In this document: one piece after another, positions 25,593 through 34,692 of the stretch
Layout of the letters: every line of letters starts with the position of its first letter
Position numbering within the stretch: the stretch's first letter is position 1
Assembly: GCF_028288225.1 (NCBI RefSeq)
Contig: NZ_JAQBOC010000095.1
Span: 100,151 to 164,150 of the forward strand
Reading direction: 5' to 3'
DNA from: Mucilaginibacter sp.
Lineage (GTDB): Bacteria; Bacteroidota; Bacteroidia; Sphingobacteriales; Sphingobacteriaceae
DNA length: 64,000 bases
Program-made: the position numbers and the translations under genes
Notes under the pieces: model-generated
Told to the model about the DNA's origin: nothing
The model's database searches: none
Seen by the model: the letters and a program-made list of their open reading frames with translations, nothing else

Positions 25593-26171
25593 ATGATCCC
25601 AACAACTCCAGTTGCGGTAAAGGAAGGCATTGCCAACCCTGCCCCACTCGGTCTTTGTGCTTTCGGCATGACCACAGTTCTACTAAATCTGCACAATGCC
25701 GGTTTCTTTGAAATGAATTCGATGATACTTGCTGTAGGTATTTTTTATGGCGGCCTGGCACAGGTAATTGCCGGTATTATTGAAGCAAAAAAGAATAACA
25801 CTTTTGGATTAACAGCCTTTACCTCTTATGGCTTCTTCTGGCTGTCTCTAGTAGGCTTAATTGTTATCCCAAAGTTTGGGTGGGCAGCAAAACCTTCAGA
25901 AAGTGCTATGTGCGCCTATTTGTTAATGTGGGGTCTGTTTACTTTATTCCTGTTTTTCGGCACCCTTAAACTAAACCGCGCCCTGCAGGTTGTTTTTGGC
26001 AGTTTGGTTATACTCTTCTTTTTATTGGCGGCAGAACACGGCACCGGGAATGAAAGTATAGGCAAACTGGCTGGATATGAAGGTATATTTTGCGGAGCAT
26101 CTGCTGTTTATGCCGGTATGGCCAATGTATTAAATGAAGTTTATGGCAAAACGGTATTGCCGCTTGGATAA
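25593..26171 (+). CDS. satP: Acetate/succinate uptake transporter (GPR1/FUN34/YaaH family)
   Basis: A 192-residue membrane protein with six transmembrane segments. The signature NPAPLGLCAFGMTTVLLN is near the N-terminus. Related proteins (E. coli SatP) are proton-coupled acetate-succinate permeases. The family motif NPAPLGL is exact. The gene stands alone, 38 bp after the divergent gpmA unit. Confidence 0.9.
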   Translation: MIPTTPVAVKEGIANPAPLGLCAFGMTTVLLNLHNAGFFEMNSMILAVGIFYGGLAQVIAGIIEAKKNNTFGLTAFTSYGFFWLSLVGLIVIPKFGWAAKPSESAMCAYLLMWGLFTLFLFFGTLKLNRALQVVFGSLVILFFLLAAEHGTGNESIGKLAGYEGIFCGASAVYAGMANVLNEVYGKTVLPLG

Positions 26172-26304
26172 AACACGATTTAGGGATTTTAAGGATTTAC
26201 AAGATTTAAATTACCGAGCTTTAATATCTTTACAAATTGAAACTAAGATTTAATATTTGAAATTCACTATCCTGAAAATCTTTTAAATCAATTAATCGTG
26301 TTAA

Positions 26305-26691
26305 ATGAAAGACTTTAAAAAATATTACCGACTGCCCGCAACACCAGAGGAGGTTTACACCGCGTTAACCAATCCGCTTACTATTGAGTTATGGACTGGC
26401 GAAACTGCAGAAATGTCAATCGAACCCGGCTCCGAGTTTTCCATGTGGGAAGGAAGCATTTCAGGTAAAAACCTTGAGTTTGAAGAAGGTAAAAAGATAG
26501 TTCAGCAATGGTATTTCGACGGGCAGCCTGAGGAATCTATCGTAACCATTAAACTACATCCCGATAAAGGCGGAACATCTGTTGAGTTAAAGCATACAAA
26601 TATTCCTGACGCTGAATATGAAGGCTTTGCCGAAGGCTGGGATAATAGCTATTTTGGCTCCCTGGCAGAGTTTTTTGAGGTAGAATATTAA
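26305..26691 (+). CDS. SRPBCC/AHSA1 domain protein
   Basis: A 128-residue single-domain START/Bet v1-like protein of the AHSA1 branch (Activator of Hsp90 ATPase homologue 1-like). The FKKYYRLPATPEEVYTALTNP opening and the LWTGETAEMSIEPGSEFSMWEGSISG pattern are typical. A hydrophobic ligand cavity is expected; the ligand is unknown. It ends just before a clear bidirectional terminator. Confidence 0.85.
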   Translation: MKDFKKYYRLPATPEEVYTALTNPLTIELWTGETAEMSIEPGSEFSMWEGSISGKNLEFEEGKKIVQQWYFDGQPEESIVTIKLHPDKGGTSVELKHTNIPDAEYEGFAEGWDNSYFGSLAEFFEVEY

Positions 26692-26710
26692 TTTATCAGA
26701 ATGTAATAAA

Positions 26711-26744
26711 CAACAAAAGCCGCTTGAAAGAGCGGCTTTTGTTG
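26711..26744. terminator. Bidirectional rho-independent terminator
   Basis: CAACAAAAGCCGCT pairs exactly with AGCGGCTTTTGTTG over 14 bp around a 6-nt loop (TGAAAG), with A- and T-rich flanks. It serves both the AHSA1 gene and the OmpA gene that converge here. Confidence 0.85.
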
Positions 26745-26763
26745 CTTAGAGGGTTTACTTCTA

Positions 26764-28149
26764 TTAATATAAACTAAATTCAACCCTACGGTTTAGCTGA
26801 CGGCCTTTTGCAGTTTTATTAGTTGCAATAGGGCTGGCTTTTCCGTAACCTTCTGCTGTAATTTTTGACGGATCAACACCCTGGGTTGCAAGGTATGTTT
26901 TAACAGCTTCAGCACGATTTTTTGATAATTTCAGGTTTGCTGCAACAGATCCTACATTATCAGTATATCCTGACAATTTTAAGCTGAATTTTTTTGCAAC
27001 CATCAATTGAGCTAATTTGTTTAAGCTTTCATCAGAATGCTTGCGTATTGTTGCTTTACCAAAATCAAATTCCAGGTTTTTTACTGCTTCTCTAACAACT
27101 TGTCTATCTGCTTCAGTAACATAAACCTTTACATCTTTAGCAACAGGAAGCGGACAACCTGAACCATCAACCTTTGTTCCGGCTGGTGTGTTAGGACATT
27201 TGTCATAAAAATCAGGTACACCATCACCATCACTATCAGTAGTGAATTTGGCAAGATTAGCATTTGTAGTTGCCAGGTCGGCCTTTAACTGATCGTTCTG
27301 GGCTTTCTGGGCATCAATTTCACTTTGTAGTTGATTTTTTGTGTTTTGATTTTCCATCATATATTCTGTTCTCATTGATGAAACAGGATTATGTGTAGCC
27401 AATTGTGGTTTGGATTTTTTACCTAATGCAAATTCTAAACCAGCATGTGCATATGAAAATCTGTCGTTATTTGAGCCATAGTTGTATCCATCAATATTAT
27501 CAGAATAAACAAAGTTCACCTGGTACCCTAAATCTATGTTTATTCCGGGGGCAACGTTAAGCTTTACTCCTAATCCTACAGGTACAAAAAATTCATGTAT
27601 GTTTCCGTTATTATCTACTTTAAAATTTGTTGTTTCTCCGGTTGTCCTGGTAAATACCGGTTTATAACCCATAAATCCACCACCGGCGGTAAAATAAGGC
27701 TGGATGCCGGTTGACTTATAATGCCAGTTAATATTAGCCAGTGTAAAGTTACCACTTAAACTCGCAGCATATTGCAATTGGGTACTGTACTTGCTAAAAG
27801 GGGTTGAACCATCTGGCAAAGTCTGAGAGTTTTCACCTTGCAATTTTCCTCTAAAAAAGTCTAATTGAAGACCAAACGATGGAAGTATTTGCTTTTTAAC
27901 ATAGGCGCCGTATCCAAATTGTGTTTTTGGCGATGTAAAATCCTGTTTCCTGTTAGATCCGAAGATTGTATATGGCGTTAAAATGCCACCGCTTACACCT
28001 ATAGACCAGGTGTTAAATGCGTTATCGCCTGAAAATGGTTTTACATAATCTGTGGAGGTTTTGGTTGTATCAATGGTTTGAGCGAATAATTGGCCACCTA
28101 CCAATAGTCCCGTCAGGAGCAGGCTGGCTTTCTTTAAATTTGATTTCAT
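26764..28149 (-). CDS. OmpA-family outer membrane protein
   Basis: A 461-residue precursor with a signal peptide (MKSNLKKASLLLTGLLVGGQLFAQ), an N-terminal eight-stranded beta barrel (about 45-250), a helical linker, a thrombospondin-3-like calcium repeat (DSDGDGVPDFYDKCPNTPAG), and a C-terminal OmpA/Pal domain with LKLSGYTDNVGSVAANLKLSKNRAEAVKTYL patterns ending in RQLNRRVEFSLY. It ties the outer membrane to peptidoglycan. The leader contains an exact hairpin at 28164-28189. Confidence 0.92.
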   Translation of the reverse strand: MKSNLKKASLLLTGLLVGGQLFAQTIDTTKTSTDYVKPFSGDNAFNTWSIGVSGGILTPYTIFGSNRKQDFTSPKTQFGYGAYVKKQILPSFGLQLDFFRGKLQGENSQTLPDGSTPFSKYSTQLQYAASLSGNFTLANINWHYKSTGIQPYFTAGGGFMGYKPVFTRTTGETTNFKVDNNGNIHEFFVPVGLGVKLNVAPGINIDLGYQVNFVYSDNIDGYNYGSNNDRFSYAHAGLEFALGKKSKPQLATHNPVSSMRTEYMMENQNTKNQLQSEIDAQKAQNDQLKADLATTNANLAKFTTDSDGDGVPDFYDKCPNTPAGTKVDGSGCPLPVAKDVKVYVTEADRQVVREAVKNLEFDFGKATIRKHSDESLNKLAQLMVAKKFSLKLSGYTDNVGSVAANLKLSKNRAEAVKTYLATQGVDPSKITAEGYGKASPIATNKTAKGRQLNRRVEFSLY

Positions 28150-28163
28150 GATTTTTAATTTAA

Positions 28164-28189
28164 GTATATGTTCTTTTTAGAACATATAC
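28164..28189 (-). promoter_or_regulatory. Exact 11-bp hairpin in the OmpA gene leader
   Basis: GTATATGTTCT at 28164-28174 pairs with AGAACATATAC at 28179-28189 around a TTTT loop, 15 nt before the OmpA start on the minus strand. It may be a stabilising 5' stem, an operator, or a regulatory RNA target. Confidence 0.55.
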
Positions 28190-28486
28190 CCTTTTGGCAA
28201 CATTAATGCCATATAAAATATATCATGAAAACACATCAGTAACCCAGGGAGTAACTATTAATTAAATACAGGCTGTAAAGGGTTGATAAACACCGACTAT
28301 AAAAATCAAACCAGGCAAATTCATTCACATAAAACAGCCTGCATACAAAAAAAGCATCTTCCCTCCTTTTATGAGCTTAAAAGTGTACACTTTGTAGTAT
28401 TATTTCCTTAAGCATTTCAATCCTACCGGCAACTAAGGTTCATTAAAGTATAATAAATTTTATTATGTTAAACGGTCTCCCTTTTA
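28190..28486. other. Intergenic region, no feature recognised
   Basis: About 300 bp of AT-rich sequence between the hairpin and the decayed gene. No open frame, repeat or RNA gene was seen. Confidence 0.5.
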
Positions 28487-29288
28487 TCAAGCCATAACCG
28501 AGATCATATTAAACATAACCTCTGTTAGTTTTTCATCGCCCCTCATATTTGCTTCCTTAATTGCTGCTTGTTGCTTTATACCTTTGGTAAATAATTTCCA
28601 GGCTGTATCAGGCTTAATTGTAATTGCTGCGTCGGGGGTTTTACCTTCTGTATCTTTAATTAAAATCCAGTTCTCTGTGTTTCTTTGCAAATACCAGTTT
28701 CCACCTGCTTCGGTATTTATAGTAACCTCTATCAATGTACCTTCATCGGCCGCAATATTGCGGTAAGTATGTGGCAGCCCGCGCATAAATGTCTCCATGC
28801 ACGGATAAATAACTCCCTGTGCATTATACCGGGTTTGTTGACCGCATCCCGAATTTGCTGCTGGTGGTGCCATTTTTCTGTATACTCCCTTGCAATATGA
28901 AACCAGTTTTCGGATTGCTCTTCCCCTGCCCAGGAAACAGCATATTTAGCAGTACCGAATGGATCAAGTGATGCTAAATAGTTAAAATATGGTTCACCGG
29001 TTTCTGCGGGCTAACCCTGTCCATAGCTTTTACCCAAACCGCATTAAGCTCGTTCAGGTAACCTACCAGGTCAGTATACGACTTGATGTTTTCGGGAGAT
29101 TTGCCACTGTAATTATTAGCTGAGACTATTGCACGCATATTGGTATCCAACAAATGGGCGGCAATATCTTTAACTGTCCACAACGGCGCTATGGTAGGTT
29201 TGTTCCAGTCACCCGGCTCAAGCGAAGTAAGCAGTTCGATCAGCAAATTGTTTAAAACAGGGAATAGGTTCAGCGTTTGAATAGGCAC
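28487..29288 (-). pseudogene. Maleylpyruvate isomerase-like (DinB-fold/TIGR03083) gene, frameshifted
   Basis: Three frames read in succession form one DinB-fold gene with an SCP2-like C-terminal part. The first (29288-28974) begins MPIQTLNLFPVLNNLLIELL and has WTVKDIAAHLLDTNMRA. The second (about 28985-28810) has LDPFGTAKYAVSWAGEE and IAREYTEKWHHQQQI. The third (28873-28487) begins near YPCMETFMRGLPHTYRN and includes the C-terminal domain. The first join lacks some residues, consistent with a deletion; the second near 28804-28808 is explained by loss of one T in a T-run. Two lesions make a sequencing error unlikely. The gene would be for thiol-dependent isomerisation or related chemistry. Confidence 0.8.
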
Positions 29289-29328
29289 AGCTTACTCATA
29301 GCATGTTGTAACAAATTTGTACCTGCTA

Positions 29329-29754
29329 TCAGGCCGAGTGTACAAATACCCGCCACTTAATTTGGGCGCCTGCTTTATCTAAAGTGGCTGCTACGGAGCA
29401 ATATTTATTAAGTGATAACTCTGCAGCTTTTATGGCTTTATTTTCGTCAATATTACCATATAGGTGAAATTCAATATTAATATCTTTCCATAACGATGGT
29501 TCTTTCCCAGCCTCCCGCTCACCATTAACAATCATTTTGTAATTCTTAATTTCCTGGCGCTGTTTCTTTAATATGGCAATAACATCAATGGCTGAACAAC
29601 CTGCAAGCCCCATAAGCAGCATTTGCATGGGGCGTACGCCAAAATCCCAGCCACCGCTTTCAGGGCTGCTATCCATCCTTACAACATGTCCATTTTCATC
29701 TTTGGCCTCGAAGCCGAAATCGCCTTTTACGCGAGAAAGTTCTATTTTAGGCAT
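29329..29754 (-). CDS. OsmC family peroxiredoxin-like protein
   Basis: A 141-residue OsmC/Ohr-fold protein. The N-terminal strands (VKGDFGFEAKDENGHVV), the SGGWDFGVRPMQMLLMGLAGCSAIDVIAILKK helix with its resolving Cys, and the C-terminal LNKYCSVAATLDKAGAQIKW with the second Cys fit the family. These reduce organic hydroperoxides through a Cys pair. Gene stands between the decayed MPI gene and a secreted unknown. Confidence 0.88.
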   Translation of the reverse strand: MPKIELSRVKGDFGFEAKDENGHVVRMDSSPESGGWDFGVRPMQMLLMGLAGCSAIDVIAILKKQRQEIKNYKMIVNGEREAGKEPSLWKDINIEFHLYGNIDENKAIKAAELSLNKYCSVAATLDKAGAQIKWRVFVHSA

Positions 29755-29835
29755 ATACTTTTTTGTAACAATGAAGCTAAGGTAATACTTTACCGGGATG
29801 AAAGTTTAACTTGGATGTAATATTAACATCGTATT

Positions 29836-30309
29836 ATGAGGTGTATCTTTTTTGTCATTTTAATATTATCAGCATTGCAAGGCTTCAGCCAAAAAAGCCT
29901 GATCTCATACGATGATATTAAATACCTGCTAAACAATAATATACACCAGGCTGATACTTTTTTGATAGCCAAAGGATATATCATCGCTAAAAAGGATAAT
30001 GATACAAAAAACAGGAAATATGCCTTAACGCTGCCAGGGGGCACTCACAATAATATTTCTCTCCGGGCAGATGGAAGACGCCTGTTTATTGAAATTGAAA
30101 CAAATGAGCTAAATCAATACAACCTCATCCGCGAATCTATTTCTCAATATTTGATAAAAGACGGTATGGCTGCTGATGTTCAGACGTACACGGTAAAAGA
30201 ACTGGGCAACATTTACATCACTATAAATGATACTATGCCTTATGACCCCATGAGGAAGGATTATGATATCCAGGTTGTTGGTGATAAGCATATTACGGCA
30301 TATAATTAG
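29836..30309 (+). CDS. Secreted hypothetical protein
   Basis: A 157-residue protein with a signal peptide of about 20 residues (MRCIFFVILILSALQGFSQ) and a short mature part. No family is recognised. It contains two repeats of LITYDD/IYITINDT-like beta strand words, suggesting a small secreted beta domain. Its 3' flank is the GTTGTAA repeat hairpin. Confidence 0.65.
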   Translation: MRCIFFVILILSALQGFSQKSLISYDDIKYLLNNNIHQADTFLIAKGYIIAKKDNDTKNRKYALTLPGGTHNNISLRADGRRLFIEIETNELNQYNLIRESISQYLIKDGMAADVQTYTVKELGNIYITINDTMPYDPMRKDYDIQVVGDKHITAYN

Positions 30310-30396
30310 TTGGGAGAGGTTGTAAGGGTTTTAGAAGTTGTAATAGTTGTAAAAAATATTACATTTTAACTTCTACAACCCTTACAACAATTCCAA
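30310..30396. repeat. GTTGTAA-type repeat hairpin
   Basis: GTTGTAAGGGTTTTAGAAG words at the left are mirrored by CTTCTACAACCCTTACAAC words at the right, giving a long imperfect hairpin between the convergent genes. Related GTTGTAA words are at 11036-11075 and, inverted, at 17105-17140. Probably doubles as a bidirectional terminator. Confidence 0.6.
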
Positions 30397-30828
30397 CTAC
30401 CCCCTATCCTTAACGGGTATAACCAATTTTAAGCCCGACCATATTTCGTCAACAGCACATACTTTTATATCAACAAGTCCGGTTTGTATGGCATAGTTAC
30501 GAATGATGTCCTCTGTAATATCAGTAACAATTTTAGATGCTTTTTTGGGCCACGAGATCCAGATAATACCGTTGGGCTTAATTTGATCCTTTAGCCCGGG
30601 CAATATGCTTATATAATCATCTTTTTGTTTTGTAAAAAAATGGATGAGGTCTTTTTTATCTATCACATCATCATTTATTTGCACATCAGCAGGTAAATCA
30701 GTAAACAGATCAAAATAATAAGCAGGCGCGTTGATAAGCATCATATTAAATGCCGGCTTAATGCCCAGCTTTTTAGCTAACGGGGTACCCGAATACCCTG
30801 TCGGCTGTGTTATTATCTTGTCCCCCAT
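30397..30828 (-). CDS. DUF3052-family protein
   Basis: A protein of about 143 residues. It begins MGDKIITQPTGYSGTPLAKKLGI and has an alternative start two residues upstream (30834). DUF3052 proteins are small and of unknown function, widespread in Bacteroidota and Actinobacteria; the GYSGTPLAKKLGIKP opening is characteristic. It overlaps the end of the DinB-family gene by about 20 bp, so the two are coupled, as are the two DinB genes. Confidence 0.75.
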   Translation of the reverse strand: MGDKIITQPTGYSGTPLAKKLGIKPAFNMMLINAPAYYFDLFTDLPADVQINDDVIDKKDLIHFFTKQKDDYISILPGLKDQIKPNGIIWISWPKKASKIVTDITEDIIRNYAIQTGLVDIKVCAVDEIWSGLKLVIPVKDRG

Positions 30829-31268
30829 TCCCATATACCGTATTGTACTTTTTTATCTACCGGATGACCTGATTGTTTTAAAGCAAGCATAATTTGTCCG
30901 CGATGATGAGATTCATGTGAAACAAGGTATCCTAAAAAACCGGTAGCATGCGGTTTAAAGCCTTTTATTTTACCATCGGCATAAGCATTTTCAAACAACG
31001 TTTCTATTGCAATCCCACTGGTTTTCATCCCTGTTACCAATATATCCTTGCTTATATTCTCTTTTTCTATTTTAATAAGTGTGCCTAAAAGTAAAGGGTC
31101 TGCCACTTTTAACCACATCAGACGTACATTATGTAAATGCGCAAATTGCTCACCAACAGTTCGCCCTTTTGAAGCAGATACATCATTCAAATACGCTTCA
31201 TCAATACCATCAAGCAAATACAAATTAATGCGGTTGTGAATTTGCCAGGTTTCAGTTAGCGTGTTCAT
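30813..31268 (-). CDS. DinB-fold metal-dependent protein, gene 1
   Basis: A 151-residue four-helix-bundle protein of the DinB/YfiT fold. A His triad for metal is visible: EQFAHLHNVR in the second helix, and SHESHHRGQIML in the third, the canonical HxxxH-type arrangement. Enzymes of this fold transfer groups to low-molecular-weight thiols such as bacillithiol; none can be assigned. It overlaps its neighbour by 4 bp and is 22 bp into the DUF3052 gene. Confidence 0.82.
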   Translation of the reverse strand: MNTLTETWQIHNRINLYLLDGIDEAYLNDVSASKGRTVGEQFAHLHNVRLMWLKVADPLLLGTLIKIEKENISKDILVTGMKTSGIAIETLFENAYADGKIKGFKPHATGFLGYLVSHESHHRGQIMLALKQSGHPVDKKVQYGIWEWGTR

Positions 31269-31714
31269 AGCTCTTTTAAATTAATTATTTGTTTTAAATG
31301 ATGCTTCATGTGCTCTACATAATCTGCAGCAAGCCACTCAACCGAATGCAAGCTTGCAGTTGTTTTGCTGTTATCACATTTTGCCTGTAATCTTTCGGCA
31401 GGATAGTTTAATAATACACGTGCAATCTGCAGGTTTAATAATTTCCATAAACCTAATAATTCATTAACATTCGCTTTCTGGTAATGCTGTGCATCAACCC
31501 ATTTCACCTGCTCATATGTCAACCTGAAATTTTCTTCATAAGTGCAACGCACAAAGCGTTGCAGGTTAATTTGAGCGCTGTCTATTAAATGGCCGATAAT
31601 TTGTTTTTTTGACCATTTTTCGGGCCCTGGCTTGTATGTCCAATTAATAGCATCAATATCTGCGTTTAAAAGATAGTCAATGGTATCATTCAATTTTTTT
31701 ACAGTATCAATCAT
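31265..31714 (-). CDS. DinB-fold metal-dependent protein, gene 2
   Basis: A 149-residue protein of the same DinB/YfiT fold as the next gene. Metal His residues lie in KQIIGHLIDSA and YVEHMKHHLKQI. The gene overlaps the next by 4 bp. The two genes and the DUF3052 gene form a coupled trio. The presence of DinB-fold proteins and YpdA fits a bacillithiol-like thiol system, but that is only suggestive. Confidence 0.82.
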   Translation of the reverse strand: MIDTVKKLNDTIDYLLNADIDAINWTYKPGPEKWSKKQIIGHLIDSAQINLQRFVRCTYEENFRLTYEQVKWVDAQHYQKANVNELLGLWKLLNLQIARVLLNYPAERLQAKCDNSKTTASLHSVEWLAADYVEHMKHHLKQIINLKEL

Positions 31715-31826
31715 GGTAAATTATATATAAACGGATCAAAGCCACCGAAGTTTTAAATTCAATTTAAAGATGGTTATTCGCAATTAATTATCAAAAAACT
31801 TTATCTTCAAACCTTGAATATTTAAC

Positions 31827-33065
31827 ATGGCCCTTAATTATATCTGGATAGCATTTTTCCTTATTGCATTTGTAATAGCACTCACCAGGCTTATATTTTT
31901 TGGTGATACCGAGATCTTCTCACACTTGGTTAGCGCGATGTTTGATTCGTCCAAGTCATCAGTAATGACTATAGCATTGCCTTTAGCAGGTAACATGGCT
32001 TTGTGGCTGGGTATTATGAATATTGGTGAAAAGGCGGGCGCTATCAGGTTTCTTTCGCGCATAGTAGGCCCGTTCTTTAGCCGACTTTTCCCCGAAGTTC
32101 CTAAAAACCACCCGGCTACCGGGCAGGTGCTAATGAGTTTTTCGGCAAATTTATTAGGGCTTGATAATGCAGCCACCCCGCTTGGCCTTAAAGCTATAAG
32201 CAGCCTGCAGGATTTAAATAAAGACAAAGAGACTGCTTCAAACGCGCAAATAATGTACCTGGTGTTGCTAACCTCTGGCTTGCAGCTATTGCCGGTTACC
32301 ATAATTGCCCAGCGCGCCATTTTGAACGCAAAAGACCCTACTGACATTTTTATTCCTTGTATTATAGCAACATTTGTATCAGCAATGTCGGGCATGCTGC
32401 TGGTTGCCATAAAACAAAAAATAAACCTGTTTGACAGGGTGATAATTGGCTGGCTTGGTGGCATTACCTGCTTTATTGTTTTACTGGTTTGGTATTTTAC
32501 TGAGTTTTTAACAAAGGGGCAAATTGGCCTGGTATCAAAAGTGGCCAGTAACTTAATGCTGTATTCAATACCTGTTATATTTATTACAGGCGCCCTATTA
32601 AAAAAGATAAACGTTTTTGAAGCCTTTATTGATGGTGCGAAAAGCGGCTTTGAAACATCTGTTAAAATAATACCCTACTTGGTTGCTATGCTTGTTGGTA
32701 TAGCTGTTTTTCGTGCATGCGGCGCTTTGGATTATATGAATGATGGCTTACGGTGGGTTGTGATTCAATTGGGCCTGGATACCCGCTTTGTTGATGCCAT
32801 GCCGGTAGCGTATATGAAGCCGCTCAGCGGATCAGGCTCGAAAGGGATGATGATAAATATCATGACTACCTATGGGCCAGATAGTTTTGCCGGGCGTCTC
32901 GGCTGCGTATTCAACGGTTCGGCTGATACTACATTTTATATTGCAGCCCTTTATTTCGGGTCTGTGGGGATCAAAAAATTCCGTTATGCTATTCCGGCCG
33001 GTTTATTTGCCGATCTTGCCGGAATTATTGCAGCAATTTTTGTTGCTTATTTGTTCTTTGGTTAA
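31827..33065 (+). CDS. SpmA-SpmB fused nucleoside recognition (Gate) domain protein
   Basis: A 412-residue membrane protein that combines the SpmA-like half (about 1-210) and the SpmB-like half (about 230-412), each a Gate domain. The LPLAGNMALWLGIMNIGEKAG and KPLSGSGSKGMMINIM motifs are typical. In Bacillus the two halves are separate and needed for spore dehydration; in non-sporing Bacteroidota their role as a transporter is unknown. It has a terminator 50 bp downstream. Confidence 0.87.
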   Translation: MALNYIWIAFFLIAFVIALTRLIFFGDTEIFSHLVSAMFDSSKSSVMTIALPLAGNMALWLGIMNIGEKAGAIRFLSRIVGPFFSRLFPEVPKNHPATGQVLMSFSANLLGLDNAATPLGLKAISSLQDLNKDKETASNAQIMYLVLLTSGLQLLPVTIIAQRAILNAKDPTDIFIPCIIATFVSAMSGMLLVAIKQKINLFDRVIIGWLGGITCFIVLLVWYFTEFLTKGQIGLVSKVASNLMLYSIPVIFITGALLKKINVFEAFIDGAKSGFETSVKIIPYLVAMLVGIAVFRACGALDYMNDGLRWVVIQLGLDTRFVDAMPVAYMKPLSGSGSKGMMINIMTTYGPDSFAGRLGCVFNGSADTTFYIAALYFGSVGIKKFRYAIPAGLFADLAGIIAAIFVAYLFFG

Positions 33066-33109
33066 TTCTGACAGGTTGAAACAGACATAAAATTTAAGGC
33101 CTGTAAATT

Positions 33110-33144
33110 AAAAAAGCAGGCCCGGAATATTTTCGGGCCTGCTT
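33110..33144. terminator. Rho-independent terminator, stronger for minus-strand tetR
   Basis: AAGCAGGCCCG at 33114-33124 pairs exactly with CGGGCCTGCTT at 33134-33144 around a 9-nt loop. The A-run at 33110-33115 gives a T-run in the minus-strand direction, so it best terminates the tetR gene at 33309-33926; it may also work for spmAB. Confidence 0.75.
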
Positions 33145-33308
33145 CAATCACTCTAAAACAATCACCTCTATAATTAGAAGTATTTAAATAATTCAAATAG
33201 TTTTTGACTAAATAAATTATTTAGTCAAATATATTAAATAATGTTTTTCTATTAAATATTTGCAGGCTTCTTTTGACTGGCAGGTGACAGTATCCCGGCA
33301 AGATGAGA

Positions 33309-33926
33309 TTAATACATCAATCCTTTAATGAATATATCGGCAAGCAATAACCGTTTTGATCTGATCTCATCCAGGTGCTCTTTATTGGGGAACATTGTTT
33401 TTTTATGGGATAAAGATTTCGCCCTAACCCCATGCAAAGCATCCAACAAAAGATCAACAACTTCATTTGGATTGGCAACCGGCTTAATCTGCCCTCTTTC
33501 AACCTCTGTCTTTATAGCGCTAACCAACAACTCTATTTCTGATTCATGCACCTGCTTAACAATTTCCCAAATCATATCGGGCAAATTTTGTTCATTCAAC
33601 CTGAAGAAATCAAAAAAATTATAGTTTGTTACAATAAAATCATGTTGCGTATCAATTTGGAATATAAAAGCTTCCTTTAAATCAGCAAAGGTGTTTATTT
33701 TATCAGCTAATTTTTTTAAATAATCATCTGCAACTTTACGCATAACAGCAACATACAGCTGACTTTTATCCGGAAAGTAATAATAAAGCAACGCCTTTGA
33801 CATTGAAAGGTCGCCAGCTATTTCATTCATCGTGGTTTTTGAATAACCAAAGTGTAAAAACCTGTGGTGGGCAGCTTCTAAAATCTTCTCCTTTTTTACA
33901 TCCTGCTGATCTGTAGCTGAAATCAT
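33309..33926 (-). CDS. TetR/AcrR family regulator
   Basis: A 205-residue repressor. The N-terminal HTH (ILEAAHHRFLHFGYSKTTMNEIAGDLSMSKALLYYYFPDK, about 16-55) is standard TetR; the rest is a helical ligand domain. No efflux or metabolic partner is next to it: the neighbours are spmAB-like and DUF4126. An AGTATACT palindrome lies about 15-25 bp upstream of the start and may be its own operator. Confidence 0.87.
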   Translation of the reverse strand: MISATDQQDVKKEKILEAAHHRFLHFGYSKTTMNEIAGDLSMSKALLYYYFPDKSQLYVAVMRKVADDYLKKLADKINTFADLKEAFIFQIDTQHDFIVTNYNFFDFFRLNEQNLPDMIWEIVKQVHESEIELLVSAIKTEVERGQIKPVANPNEVVDLLLDALHGVRAKSLSHKKTMFPNKEHLDEIRSKRLLLADIFIKGLMY

Positions 33927-34062
33927 TTTAAGTAATTATATAGTAGTATACTGTGTAAGGTAAATTGGTCATCCTATATCCTGACTTTTTTAACAAAACT
34001 ATCAATTTTTCTAAATATACATACGATTCTGAACAGATGAATGCTACAATATGGTAACAAAA

Positions 34063-34551
34063 TTACGCTGTAATGATTAAGCCGGTGCCCGCACCTATCA
34101 CTAAAGCATCTTCAATTGCACCTATATAAGGATCAAAAACATGAGTTTTATTAACTGTAAATTTGCGTAAATAGTAACTTCCAAATGTTGAGCCAAGTGC
34201 CGCTACTGAACCCAGCAAGGCCCCTGTTAATGCGTTTTTGCCTGTTGCTTTATAGATAGATGCTCCCGCTAATGAACCTGACAAGAACCTGCCTATTATT
34301 CCGCCGGCGCTGGTACGGTTTGGTGTATTAGGTAATTTATCACCTACCAATTCACCCGCCGCTAAGATCTTCATTATCAGGGCTACACTGCCCGATTGCA
34401 TGAAGCTTAACGGTGATTTAGAAAGTTGTTTAGATTGATGCCGACTTAAAATGTGGCTGGTAATAACAGGTGCCGAAGTTGCGCGCGTACCTGCCAGTAC
34501 ACCTAATGCTAATACCTGACAAAATGGTTTTGATATTTTCAGCTGTTTCAT
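34063..34551 (-). CDS. DUF4126 membrane protein
   Basis: A hydrophobic protein of 162 residues from ATG 34551; a longer frame reads from 34605. The PFCQVLALGVLAGTRATSAPVIT opening, repeated small-residue helices (GGIIGRFLSGSLAGASIY, ALTGALLGSVAALGSTFGSYYL) and the C-terminal VIGAGTGLIITA are typical of DUF4126, of unknown function. The start was set at ATG 34551 because it aligns with the usual N-terminus. Confidence 0.75.
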   Translation of the reverse strand: MKQLKISKPFCQVLALGVLAGTRATSAPVITSHILSRHQSKQLSKSPLSFMQSGSVALIMKILAAGELVGDKLPNTPNRTSAGGIIGRFLSGSLAGASIYKATGKNALTGALLGSVAALGSTFGSYYLRKFTVNKTHVFDPYIGAIEDALVIGAGTGLIITA

Positions 34552-34692
34552 ACTACCTGATTTTTTTTTTACTAATCTTTTAGTAATTACAAATACAACA
34601 ATCATTCCTAAAATAGTACTCCCTTAATGTTTATGATAATTATAAATCAATAATTGATAATTTTTGTTACTCATAGAATAAACATCAACAAT

